From positions 62,001 through 126,000 of the forward strand of contig NZ_NJGV01000011.1 of NCBI RefSeq assembly GCF_002213425.1: a stretch of 64,000 bases of DNA. Direction: 5' to 3'. Made by a program: the position numbers and the translations under genes. The notes below the pieces were generated by a model. The model saw only the letters and a program-made list of their open reading frames with translations. It was not told where the DNA came from and did not search any database. Positions 8,457 through 15,871 of the stretch are shown one piece after another (position 1 is the stretch's first letter; every line of letters begins with the position of its first letter). Source of the stretch: Herbaspirillum aquaticum. Its GTDB lineage: Bacteria > Pseudomonadota > Gammaproteobacteria > Burkholderiales > Burkholderiaceae_D.

Positions 8457-9329
8457 TCACGCGGCCACCGCTTCGCGCACCCGCAGGCCGCGCCGCAGCA
8501 CCTGGTCGGTGACCCACTTGGCCGAGCGGCGCGCACGCTCGGCCACCACGGCCGGCGACATCTGCAGGTAATCGTCATTGAACACTTCAAAGCTGTAGTC
8601 GCCGCGATAGCCGCCGCGATGCAGGCGCCGCACCATGTCGGAGAGCTCCAGCGAATGCTCGCCCTCGCCGGGGAAGACCCGCAGATGGCGCGCCGTCTCC
8701 AGCCGTTCTTCGGGCGTGCGGATCTCGCGCCACATGAAATCCGACAACTGGACCATCACGATGCGACGGCCGGGAATGGCATCCAGGTCTTCCAGCGCGC
8801 CGCGGTTGGCGAGGATGTGGAAGGAATCGATGACCACGCCCAGGTTGGCGTGATCGGCCATCTCCACCACTTCCCAGGCCTGCATGTATTGGTTGATGTG
8901 ACGTCCCCAGGACAAGGCCTCGAAGCCCACGCGGATGCCCAGCGGCACCGCCAGGTTGGCCAGCTTGGCGAGGTCGCGCGCGATGTGGCGCGTATCGCCG
9001 CTGGCATGCTGCGAGGTCGAGGAGCACACCATCAGCAGCGGTGCGCCGACCGCCTTGCAGATCTGCAGCAGGTTGCGGGCCACGTCCACCTTGTAGTCGT
9101 GCAGGCTGCCCTGCAAACCCTCGTAGTCGCGCATGACCTGGATGCCGGTCACGCGCACGCCGCTCTCGCGCACCAGCTTCACGGCCGCCTCCAGCCCGCC
9201 GGGATAGCCCACCAGGTCCTTGGACCACAGCATGAGCTGCGAGAAACCGGCCGCCTTGGAAGCAGCCAGCTTGGATTCCAGCCCACCCGGCAGGGTGATG
9301 GTATCCATGCCGAAATTGTCGAGGTTCAC
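8457..9329 (-). CDS. 3-dehydroshikimate dehydratase-like TIM-barrel protein (QuiC N-domain type)
   Basis: This 290-residue protein belongs to the xylose-isomerase-like TIM-barrel superfamily (sugar phosphate isomerase/epimerase). Features fitting the metal-dependent dehydroshikimate dehydratase branch are VGFEALSWGRHINQY (metal Glu), VVIDSFHILANRG (Asp/His), VQLSDF and YSFEVFNDDY (Glu). Such enzymes turn 3-dehydroshikimate into protocatechuate. It overlaps the shikimate dehydrogenase gene by 4 bp (ATGA), so translation is coupled, and that neighbour would make its substrate. In Pseudomonas QuiC1 this domain is fused to an HPPD-like domain. Here that second part is encoded separately at 10176-11054. 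Family placement is strong; the reaction is inferred from context and motifs. Confidence 0.75.
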   Translation of the reverse strand: MNLDNFGMDTITLPGGLESKLAASKAAGFSQLMLWSKDLVGYPGGLEAAVKLVRESGVRVTGIQVMRDYEGLQGSLHDYKVDVARNLLQICKAVGAPLLMVCSSTSQHASGDTRHIARDLAKLANLAVPLGIRVGFEALSWGRHINQYMQAWEVVEMADHANLGVVIDSFHILANRGALEDLDAIPGRRIVMVQLSDFMWREIRTPEERLETARHLRVFPGEGEHSLELSDMVRRLHRGGYRGDYSFEVFNDDYLQMSPAVVAERARRSAKWVTDQVLRRGLRVREAVAA

Positions 9330-10171
9330 AATGCCCCCAGTGTACGGAAGTCGTCCGCGGCCACGCCGGGCCAGCCGAACAGCTCGAGATACAGCGGCGC
9401 CTGCTCGATCAGCATTTCCTTGCCCTTCTGGATGCGGCAGCCCTTGGCCTGTGCCTGAACCAGCAGCTGGCTCATCTCGATCTTCATGCCGCAGTCGGCG
9501 ACGATGGCCTGCGCACTCACCCCCTCCAGCGCGAAGGGCATCGGATCACCCACGTGCATGCCCAGCGGCGTGCAGTTCACCAGCAGGTCGACGCCGCTTG
9601 CATCGGGCTGGGCAAAGCGCACGCGGGTCGCCGGATAGGCGGCTTCCACGCGCGCCAGCAAGGCGTCGGCGCCGGCACGATTGGTATCGAACACGCTGAT
9701 CTCGGCCACGCCCTGCGCCGCCAGCGAGGCGACGATGGCGCAGCCCACGCCCCCCGTGCCGACCACCAGGGCGCGCGTCTTGTTCCACACCAGCGGACGG
9801 TCGGCGGCGGTGCGCGCCAGCGCGCGGATGAAGCCTTCGCCATCGATCAGGTCGCCCCAGATGACACCCTCGGCATCGCGGTAGACCGCATTGCAGGCGC
9901 CGGCCACGCGGGCGCGCAGGGTGGCTTGTTCGACTGCATCGAGCGTCATGGGCTTGTGCGGGATGGAGACGAAGATGCCGCCGACGTTCTCGGTCTTCAT
10001 GAACATGCGCACGGCCTCGCAATAGCGCTCCGGTTCGATCTTGAACGGGATGACGCGGGCATCCAGATCGTGGCGCTTGAAATACGCATTGAAGAGCGTC
10101 GGTGCCTTCACCTGTTCCACCGGCCAGCCGATGACGGGGAAGATGCGGGTAGTGCCTGTGATTTCCTTCAT
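9326..10171 (-). CDS. Shikimate (quinate) dehydrogenase, catabolic AroE-family
   Basis: This 281-residue protein oxidises shikimate, or quinate, to the 3-dehydro form with NAD(P). The substrate domain carries GGIFVSIPHKPMTLDAVEQ, with the catalytic Lys of AroE enzymes, and GDLIDGEGF, with the catalytic Asp. The Rossmann domain has VVGTGGVGCAIVASLAAQG, and later NCTPLGMHVGD and QAPLYLELFGWPG near the C-terminus. The start at 10171 (MKEITGTT) is chosen because upstream codons would overlap the previous gene. It begins 4 bp after the VOC gene's stop codon and overlaps the dehydratase gene by 4 bp, forming a tight operon. Because it sits with degradative genes and a transporter, it is probably not the biosynthetic AroE. 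Confidence 0.88.
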   Translation of the reverse strand: MKEITGTTRIFPVIGWPVEQVKAPTLFNAYFKRHDLDARVIPFKIEPERYCEAVRMFMKTENVGGIFVSIPHKPMTLDAVEQATLRARVAGACNAVYRDAEGVIWGDLIDGEGFIRALARTAADRPLVWNKTRALVVGTGGVGCAIVASLAAQGVAEISVFDTNRAGADALLARVEAAYPATRVRFAQPDASGVDLLVNCTPLGMHVGDPMPFALEGVSAQAIVADCGMKIEMSQLLVQAQAKGCRIQKGKEMLIEQAPLYLELFGWPGVAADDFRTLGAL

Positions 10172-10175
10172 GGTC

Positions 10176-11054
10176 TCAGTTCTTGTCTTTCTGGCTGCGC
10201 ACCAGTTCGAAACTGACGCCGCCCTTGTAAAGCTGGGTGAGCGCACCGCGCTCGCTGATCTGGGTAGGCGCGCGGTCGACGAAGATCACGCCGCGCTCCT
10301 GCAATTGCCGCACCGCCTGCAGCACGTCGGGCGTGCCCAGGCCGAGACGCAGCCACTCTTCTTCCCACTGGATGTCTTCGGTGCCTTCGGGCGGTTCCAC
10401 CAACTGGATGTAGAACTGGCGGCAAGGGCTGGCCAGCAGGTTGCCCTTGGGCAGGATGCCGAAGAACTGCCCCTCGGGCAGCACCGAAAATCCCATCAAT
10501 GAGGAATAGAAGTCGATCCATTCACGCGTGCGCTCCGGTCCCACGGCCTGCACTAGGCCGAAGAAATGCATGCCCGACAACGCCGTGGTCTTGCGCCGCT
10601 CCTGGCTGGAGGGCTTGAAGTCGACGTCGTAGATGGAGAAGTCGCGATAGCGGTCGACGAAGTAGATGATGGAGTCGCCGCAGCCATGCACGCCCGGGAT
10701 GTTCAGTTCCATGGCCCCGGCGCGGGTGGGAATGGGCCAGGCCCCCAGTTCGGTGACGCGGCGATAGGCCTCGTTGGCATCACGCACGCGCAGCGCGATG
10801 GCGCTCAGGTTGGTGGCCTGCACCTCATGGTCGAAGCCGGACCAGGCCGACACGTCGGCGTTGACGATCACGTTCATCTCGCCCTGGGTGTAGAGCACCA
10901 CTTCGCGCGAGCGATGGCGGCCGACCTGTTCGAAGCCCATGCGCTCCAGCACCGCACCCAGCGCCAAAGGCTCGGTGGTGGCGTATTCGATGAACTCGAT
11001 GCCATCGATGCCCAGCGGATTGGTGGGGACAGGATTGTTTTCTATGGTGTTCAT
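10176..11054 (-). CDS. HPPD-like VOC protein (QuiC C-domain type)
   Basis: This protein of about 292 residues has two VOC/glyoxalase-fold halves, as in 4-hydroxyphenylpyruvate dioxygenase, but is shorter than the usual 350 or so. The first half starts IDGIEFIEYATTEPLALGAVL. The second has GMHFFGLVQAVGPERTREWI, with the first metal His, and ends GVSFELVRSQ, with the metal Glu. Where HPPDs carry the second metal His (QHLAL-type motif), this protein reads LRLGLGTPD, so Arg seems to replace it. In Pseudomonas QuiC1 a similar domain is fused behind the dehydratase barrel. As the first gene of the minus-strand operon it is divergent from an IclR gene. ATG codons at 11057 and 11054 are both possible. 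It may assist the dehydratase rather than be a true dioxygenase. Confidence 0.72.
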   Translation of the reverse strand: MNTIENNPVPTNPLGIDGIEFIEYATTEPLALGAVLERMGFEQVGRHRSREVVLYTQGEMNVIVNADVSAWSGFDHEVQATNLSAIALRVRDANEAYRRVTELGAWPIPTRAGAMELNIPGVHGCGDSIIYFVDRYRDFSIYDVDFKPSSQERRKTTALSGMHFFGLVQAVGPERTREWIDFYSSLMGFSVLPEGQFFGILPKGNLLASPCRQFYIQLVEPPEGTEDIQWEEEWLRLGLGTPDVLQAVRQLQERGVIFVDRAPTQISERGALTQLYKGGVSFELVRSQKDKN

Positions 11055-11057
11055 CAT

Positions 11058-11186
11058 GATCCCGATGATTTGTCTCGGAGCCGAGTATAGCCAAGCCCAC
11101 CCCCTGCAAAAAGGTCGATATGAAGCAAAACGTGCGATAATCGCGCAACTTGTTCGCCAATCACTCATTTCTGGAATTTTTTTACG
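11058..11186. promoter_or_regulatory. Divergent control region of the shikimate operon and iclR gene
   Basis: This 129-bp spacer between the divergent VOC and IclR genes holds two short palindromes: CTCGGAGCCGAG at 11074-11085 and GCGAT-A-ATCGC at 11134-11144. Either could be an operator for one of the two IclR proteins encoded next to it. No test is possible from one copy. Confidence 0.35.
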
Positions 11187-11969
11187 ATGATCGACCAAAA
11201 CCCGGTAGAACTGGACATCCAGAAGCGTGACCTGATCGAGGGATTGATGAAGGGTTTTGACGTCATCACGGCCTTCACCAGCGAGTCGCCCCAGCTGACC
11301 GCCAGCGAAGTGGCTGAGCGGGTGGGACTGACCCGCAGCGCTGCGCGCCGCTACCTGTTGACGCTGGTGCATACCGGCATGGCGGCCTCGGACGGCAAGA
11401 AGTTCTGGCTCATGCCGCGCCTGCTGAACCTGGGCCAGTCCTACCTGGAATCGGCCCGCGTGCCGCGCGCGGTGGTGCCCTTCCTGCAGCGCTTGACGCA
11501 GCAGTTGCAGGAATCCACCAACTTCTCGCTGCTCGATGGCGACGAGATCGTCTACGTCACCCGCGTGACCGCCGCGCAACTGGTCAATGCCGGTTTCGAA
11601 CCCGGCACGCGCCTGCCGGCCTACACCACCACGGCTGGCCGGGTGCTGCTGGGCATGCGCGAGGATGCGGAGATCACCGCCTATCTCGACCGCGTCACCC
11701 TGATCCCGCACACCCACATGGCCATGACCGACAAGGCGGCGCTCTTTGCCGAGATCGTCACCATGCGCAAGCAGGGTTACGGCATCACCGAGAACCAGTT
11801 CGAGATGGGCATGCGCGGCATCGCCATCCCGGTCAAGAACCGCAATGGCCGCGTCATCGGTGCCCTGAGCGTGACCTCCAACATCGCCGCGTGCTCGCGC
11901 GAGGACGCCATCGCGCGCGGTGTGCCGGCGCTGCAGACCACGGCCAATACCTTGATGATGTGGGTATGA
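11187..11969 (+). CDS. IclR-family transcriptional regulator (PcaU/PobR branch), first of a pair
   Basis: This 260-residue regulator has an N-terminal winged helix-turn-helix (TASEVAERVGLTRSAARRYLLTLVHTGM) and a C-terminal IclR effector domain ending with GIAIPVKNRNGRVIGALSVTS. Starting with LIEGLMKGFDVITAF, it resembles the PcaR/PcaU/PobR branch that senses aromatic acids such as protocatechuate. It is divergent from the shikimate operon and 25 bp before a second IclR gene with the same architecture. Control of the shikimate genes by shikimate, dehydroshikimate or protocatechuate is the natural inference. Confidence 0.88.
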   Translation: MIDQNPVELDIQKRDLIEGLMKGFDVITAFTSESPQLTASEVAERVGLTRSAARRYLLTLVHTGMAASDGKKFWLMPRLLNLGQSYLESARVPRAVVPFLQRLTQQLQESTNFSLLDGDEIVYVTRVTAAQLVNAGFEPGTRLPAYTTTAGRVLLGMREDAEITAYLDRVTLIPHTHMAMTDKAALFAEIVTMRKQGYGITENQFEMGMRGIAIPVKNRNGRVIGALSVTSNIAACSREDAIARGVPALQTTANTLMMWV

Positions 11970-11994
11970 GGACCGTGCACAGGAGGAGTCCGCG

Positions 11995-12807
11995 ATGAGC
12001 GATGTGGAGAGAATCGACTTGCCGGAAGACAGCAGCGAGGCTGGCGAGGGCGGCCTGGCCCGGCGCGACTGGATTGCCGGATTGGAGAAGGGCTTGCTGA
12101 TCCTGGAAGCCTTCGACTACGACAACCAGCGCATGACCTCGGCGCAAGTGGCGGCCCGTACCGGGCTGTCGCGCACGGCCGCGCGGCGTTACCTGCTCAC
12201 GCTGGAGCACCTGGGCTACCTGCACAGCGAAGGCAAGACCTTCGCCCTGACGCCCAGGGTGCTGAAAGTGGGCTGGTCGTATTTCGATTCGGCACCGTTG
12301 CCGCGCATCCTGCAGCCCCACCTGCAGCAGATCACCGGGCAGACCGGCGAGGCCGTCTATGCCAGCGTGCTCGATGGCTGGGACCTGGTCTTCATCGCGC
12401 GCAATGGCACGTCGCGCGTGATGACCACCGGCTTCGTGCTGGGCGCGCGGGTACCGGCGCAGCTGGCTTCACCGGGCATCGTGATGCTGGGCGCGCTGCC
12501 CGAGCAGCAGGTGCGCGAGTGGCTGGCCACCTGTGCCATGACGCCCTTCACGCCCCACACCATCACCGATCCGGATCGCCTCTACGAATTGATCGCGCAG
12601 GCGCGCCAGCAGGGTTATGCCCTGGTGGAGCAGCAATTGCAGACGGGGGTTCGCGGCATTGCGGTGCCGCTCAAGAATCGGCATGCCAAGGTGGTGGGGG
12701 CGCTCAGCCTCAGCTTCCCGCTGGCGGTGGAATCGCAGGAACAGACGCTGGCGCGCGTGCTGCCCGCCTTGCAGCAGGCAGCCAATGCGCTGATCCATCA
12801 GGTGTGA
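11995..12807 (+). CDS. IclR-family transcriptional regulator, second of a pair
   Basis: This 270-residue regulator has the same layout as the preceding one: winged helix MTSAQVAARTGLSRTAARRY and effector domain with GVRGIAVPLKNRHAKVVGAL. A good Shine-Dalgarno (AGGAGG) precedes the ATG at 11995. It carries an acidic N-terminal tail of about 25 residues (LPEDSSEAGEG) that its neighbour lacks. The two probably arose by duplication and may form heteromers or sense different ligands of one pathway. It is convergent with the nitroreductase gene, with no clear terminator between them but a 13-bp tandem duplication. Confidence 0.87.
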   Translation: MSDVERIDLPEDSSEAGEGGLARRDWIAGLEKGLLILEAFDYDNQRMTSAQVAARTGLSRTAARRYLLTLEHLGYLHSEGKTFALTPRVLKVGWSYFDSAPLPRILQPHLQQITGQTGEAVYASVLDGWDLVFIARNGTSRVMTTGFVLGARVPAQLASPGIVMLGALPEQQVREWLATCAMTPFTPHTITDPDRLYELIAQARQQGYALVEQQLQTGVRGIAVPLKNRHAKVVGALSLSFPLAVESQEQTLARVLPALQQAANALIHQV

Positions 12808-12816
12808 GGGACCAGC

Positions 12817-12842
12817 GCGTGATGCCGATGCGTGATGCCGAT
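12817..12842. repeat. Perfect 13-bp tandem duplication
   Basis: GCGTGATGCCGAT occurs twice in tandem in the gap between the convergent IclR and nitroreductase genes, with its last base in the nitroreductase stop codon. It looks like a simple slippage duplication. Confidence 0.8.
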
Positions 12843-13495
12843 TACAGGTCGGTGAAGACCGTCTCGGCCGCCAGGCGCGACTTCGGCAGCTTGGCGTTGA
12901 AGTCATCGGCGCCGCTGTAACCGAGGCTGACCAGCACGACGCTGGTGAAACCCTTCTCGCGCAGGCCCAGTTCCTCATCCAGCACCTTGGCATTGAAACC
13001 TTCCATCGGCACGGCATCCACTTCCAGTTCGGCCGCGCCCAGGAGCAGCGTACCGAGGGCCAGGTAGACCTGCTTTTCCATCCAGTGCTGGGCATCCTTC
13101 AATTCATAGCGATGCAGGTTGCTGTAAAGCAGGCGCGAACCGCGCTGGCCGGCCTTGGCATCGGCGTTGACGAAGCGGCCGTCGGCTTCTTCTTTCTCCA
13201 GCAGGGCCTCCAGGTGCGGCTCGCTGATGCCGGTGCGGGCGCACAGCACCAGCACGTGCGAGGCGTTGAGGATCTTGGGCAGGTTGTAGGGATAACCGGC
13301 TTCGGCGGCCTTGCCGATGCGGGCCTTGGCGGCATCGCTGGAGGCCACCACGAAATGCCAGGGCTGCGAGTTCACCGAGGACGGGGCCAGGCGCAGCAGC
13401 TCGCGCAGTTCGGCAATGATGTTTTCGGGGATCTTGCGGCTGGGGTCGAAGGCCTTGGTGGAGTGGCGTTTGCGGGCGGCTTGGAGCAGGCTCAT
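12842..13495 (-). CDS. Oxygen-insensitive NAD(P)H nitroreductase (NfsB-like)
   Basis: This 217-residue FMN protein of the nitroreductase fold is the length of E. coli NfsB. It starts MSLLQAARKRHSTKAFDPSRKI, with the Arg/Ser/Lys phosphate-binding cluster for FMN, and has LLRLAPSSVNSQPWHFVVA, a highly conserved FMN/active-site segment. The second half holds KQVYLALGTLLLGAAELEVDAVPMEGF, with the family's LGAAELG-VDAVPMEGF-type motif. Such enzymes reduce nitroaromatics, quinones or dihydropteridines and dimerise in the cytosol. The divergent LysR gene and the inverted repeat at 13527-13551 suggest inducible control. Confidence 0.9.
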   Translation of the reverse strand: MSLLQAARKRHSTKAFDPSRKIPENIIAELRELLRLAPSSVNSQPWHFVVASSDAAKARIGKAAEAGYPYNLPKILNASHVLVLCARTGISEPHLEALLEKEEADGRFVNADAKAGQRGSRLLYSNLHRYELKDAQHWMEKQVYLALGTLLLGAAELEVDAVPMEGFNAKVLDEELGLREKGFTSVVLVSLGYSGADDFNAKLPKSRLAAETVFTDL

Positions 13496-13526
13496 GGGGT
13501 TTCCTTGCGTTTAATGGTTTGGCGTT

Positions 13527-13551
13527 GAGCATTAAATTGCGCTTAATGCTC
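13527..13551. promoter_or_regulatory. LysR-type operator: 9-bp inverted repeat in nitroreductase-lysR spacer
   Basis: GAGCATTAA-N7-TTAATGCTC is a perfect inverted repeat containing the ATTAA-N7-TTAAT pattern, a good T-N11-A LysR box. It lies 32 bp upstream of the nitroreductase ATG. A further half-like TTTAATGG at 13510-13517 is between it and the gene and could be an activation site. The likely binder is the LysR protein encoded at 13691. Confidence 0.65.
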
Positions 13552-13690
13552 CTGAATTGACTGGTGCGGCTTGAATGACATCATCGGGCAGGATGCGGTT
13601 TCAAAAAAGAGGAGCGTGGCAGAAACATTTTCAAAAATAATTTGAAAGTAGAATGAGCGCTTTGATTCGTCTTCGTCCTCGTTCCCGCTC

Positions 13691-14596
13691 ATGATCCGCC
13701 TGGAAGACCTCGCCATCTTCGTCTGCGCCGCCGACAACGGCAGCCTCTCCGCCGCTGCCCGCCAGCACGACGTCACCCCCGCCGTGGCCAGTGCCGCCAT
13801 GAAGCGCCTCGAAGGCGAACTCGGCGCCCGCCTGCTGGCGCGCTCCACCCGCAGCCTGCGCCTGACGCCCGATGGCGAGCGCTACCTGCAATATGCCCGC
13901 AACGTGCTGGCCGAAGTCAATGCCGGACGCGATGCCGTGGCCCATGGCCGGCGCGTGGTCGGCGGCAACCTGTCGTTGTCGGTGCCCTCCGATCTCGGGC
14001 GCAACCTGATGTGCCAGTGGCTCGATGAATTCCTCGACCAGCATCCGGCCGTGAGCCTGCAGGTGCGCATCAGCGACCGCGTGGCCGACATGTTCCGCCA
14101 GCCGGTGGAGGTGGCCATCCGCTACAGCCCGCCGGAAGATTCCAGCCTGGTGGCCCTGCCCCTGGCCCCGGACAACCGCCGCGTGCTGTGCGCCTCGCCC
14201 GACTATCTGGCCCGCCACGGCCGCCCGCGCACGCCGGCCGACCTGCGCCAGCACAATTGCCTGCGCTATCTGCTCTCGGACATGCTGCATTCGCAATGGA
14301 CCTTCTTCAAGGACGGCGCACCGATCCAGGTGCAGGTCAGCGGCGACCGCGTCTGCGACGATGGAGAACTGGTGCACCGCTGGGCCGTGGAAGGCCGTGG
14401 CATTGCCTACAAGTCGCGGCTGGACGTGCTGGCCGACCTGCGCAACGGAAAACTGGAAGCGCTGATGGAGGATTACCAGGGTGAGGCGTCGCCGCTGAAC
14501 CTGGTCTGCACGCATCGCATGAGCCTCTCGCCCACGGTGCGTGCCCTGCGTGAATTGCTCGGGGAGCGCGTGGCGCGTTATCTCACCGATCGCTAG
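13691..14596 (+). CDS. LysR-family transcriptional regulator
   Basis: This 301-residue LysR regulator has an N-terminal HTH (DNGSLSAAARQHDVTPAVASAAMKRLE) followed by the linker helix and a type 2 periplasmic-binding-protein-like effector domain (VVGGNLSLSVPSDLGRNL onwards). It belongs to the AaeR/CrgA-like group common in Burkholderiales. It is divergent from the nitroreductase, with a LysR box between them, and is probably its activator. The ATG at 13691 follows a weak ribosome site. Its stop is 10 bp from that of the convergent EamA gene. Confidence 0.9.
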   Translation: MIRLEDLAIFVCAADNGSLSAAARQHDVTPAVASAAMKRLEGELGARLLARSTRSLRLTPDGERYLQYARNVLAEVNAGRDAVAHGRRVVGGNLSLSVPSDLGRNLMCQWLDEFLDQHPAVSLQVRISDRVADMFRQPVEVAIRYSPPEDSSLVALPLAPDNRRVLCASPDYLARHGRPRTPADLRQHNCLRYLLSDMLHSQWTFFKDGAPIQVQVSGDRVCDDGELVHRWAVEGRGIAYKSRLDVLADLRNGKLEALMEDYQGEASPLNLVCTHRMSLSPTVRALRELLGERVARYLTDR

Positions 14597-14606
14597 CCAG
14601 AAAACA

Positions 14607-15566
14607 TCAAGCCTTGCTGAGCACGCGGCGCAAACTCAGCGACGGCAGCGCCGGCAACACCAGGCCCAGGCACAGCAGGCCCATGCCCAGCAGCAGGTCC
14701 GCCGAGAGCTTCTCGCCGAAGACCAGCGAAGACAGCGTCAGTCCCACCACCGGCACCCCCAGCATGCACACCGACACCGTCACCGGCGAGAGGCGCTGGG
14801 TCATCTGCAGCACGATCAGGAAGGTCAGCGCAGTGGCCAGCGGACCGGTGTAGGCGATCACGCCCCAGGAGTGCGGATCGGCCAGGAACGTCGGCGCGCC
14901 ATCCACCAGCAAGGCCAGCACGCACAGCGGCACGGCGGCCACCAGGGTCTGCCAGGGCAGGAGGTCAAAGTCCAGCTTCACGCCCGGCGTCATCTTGATC
15001 TGCAGGATGTTCATGGCCCAGGACAGCGAAGCCGCACTCAGCATCAGGTAGCCGATCATGCTGTGCATGTCCGCATGCAGCAGTGCCGGCAGCACGATCA
15101 CGGCCATGCCCGCATAGCTGCAGACGGTGGCCAGCGATTGCTGGGTACTCAGCTTGTGCTTCAACACCAGCGCTGCGCCCGGCACCACCCAGATCGAGGT
15201 GGCATAAGCGATCAGCGAGGCGCGGCCCGGCATGACGAAGTGCAAGGCGCCCGTCACCAGGGCCGTGAAGAGGCCCATCTGCAGCACGCCCACCCCGGCC
15301 ACCACCGGCCACTCCTGGCGGGTGGGCAGGCGCAGCTTGCCGAGCGCTGCGGCGATGATGAAACTGAGGATCGCCGCCGACAGGAAACGGCTGGCCGCAA
15401 ACCACAGCGGCGGGATGAACTGGCTGCCGAATTTCATCACCGGCCAGTTGCCGCCCCAGATGCAGATGGCCAGCACCACGCATACCAGGAACAGCCGGCT
15501 CATCGGCTGCGGCCGGGAGGAAGGGGTGCTGGCGGATCGGGCGGGTGCGGCAATGGCGGTGGACAT
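14607..15566 (-). CDS. EamA/DMT-family exporter
   Basis: This 319-residue inner membrane protein has ten predicted helices in two EamA repeats. The first starts FLVCVVLAICIWGGNWPVMKF, with the family's WGxN/P element. The second repeat begins SLSWAMNILQIKMTPGVKLDF. The ATG at 15566 is preferred because the upstream in-frame extension is Cys/Pro-rich and unlike a membrane N-terminus. Members export amino acids or other small metabolites, but no substrate can be named here. The gene stands alone between LysR and the chemoreceptor. Confidence 0.85.
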   Translation of the reverse strand: MSTAIAAPARSASTPSSRPQPMSRLFLVCVVLAICIWGGNWPVMKFGSQFIPPLWFAASRFLSAAILSFIIAAALGKLRLPTRQEWPVVAGVGVLQMGLFTALVTGALHFVMPGRASLIAYATSIWVVPGAALVLKHKLSTQQSLATVCSYAGMAVIVLPALLHADMHSMIGYLMLSAASLSWAMNILQIKMTPGVKLDFDLLPWQTLVAAVPLCVLALLVDGAPTFLADPHSWGVIAYTGPLATALTFLIVLQMTQRLSPVTVSVCMLGVPVVGLTLSSLVFGEKLSADLLLGMGLLCLGLVLPALPSLSLRRVLSKA

Positions 15567-15871
15567 CAGGGGCTCCAGAGGAAACGGCGCGCCGCAGCAG
15601 GCATGCTGCAGCGCATCCAAACGGCTCCCATGGTAGAGAAGAGGCGGCAGATAGTGCTGCCGTATTTGACGGGAGGAAACTCCCTGCACAGCACTTCATG
15701 CCGCGAAATTGCTGATTTGAAGATTATTTATCCGCGATAACGCATTTGGTGCAGCATGCACCACTCCGGCCCCATCGTCGCCCCATGCAAAAAGGGCGGC
15801 CTGCCGTCCCGCAGCAACCGCCCCGTATTTGGTCGAGTTGAAAGAAAAAGCGGCCAGGCGGTCGCCAAGCC
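15567..15871. other. Gap between EamA exporter and chemoreceptor genes
   Basis: This 305-bp spacer holds the terminator of the chemoreceptor gene at 15789-15823 and an AT-richer stretch (15700-15745) that could carry the exporter promoter. No gene was seen. Confidence 0.5.
15789..15823 (-). terminator. Rho-independent terminator of the chemoreceptor gene
   Basis: On the minus strand GGGCGG and CCGCCC arms enclose an imperfect inner stem and are followed by five Ts. It lies about 50 bp after the chemoreceptor stop codon. Confidence 0.6.

Noticed and set aside
10176-11717. 513-codon reading of the VOC gene extending through the iclR gene
   Set aside because: The extension lies antisense to IclR and across the divergent promoter. 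The VOC homology begins only after the Met codons at 11057/11054.
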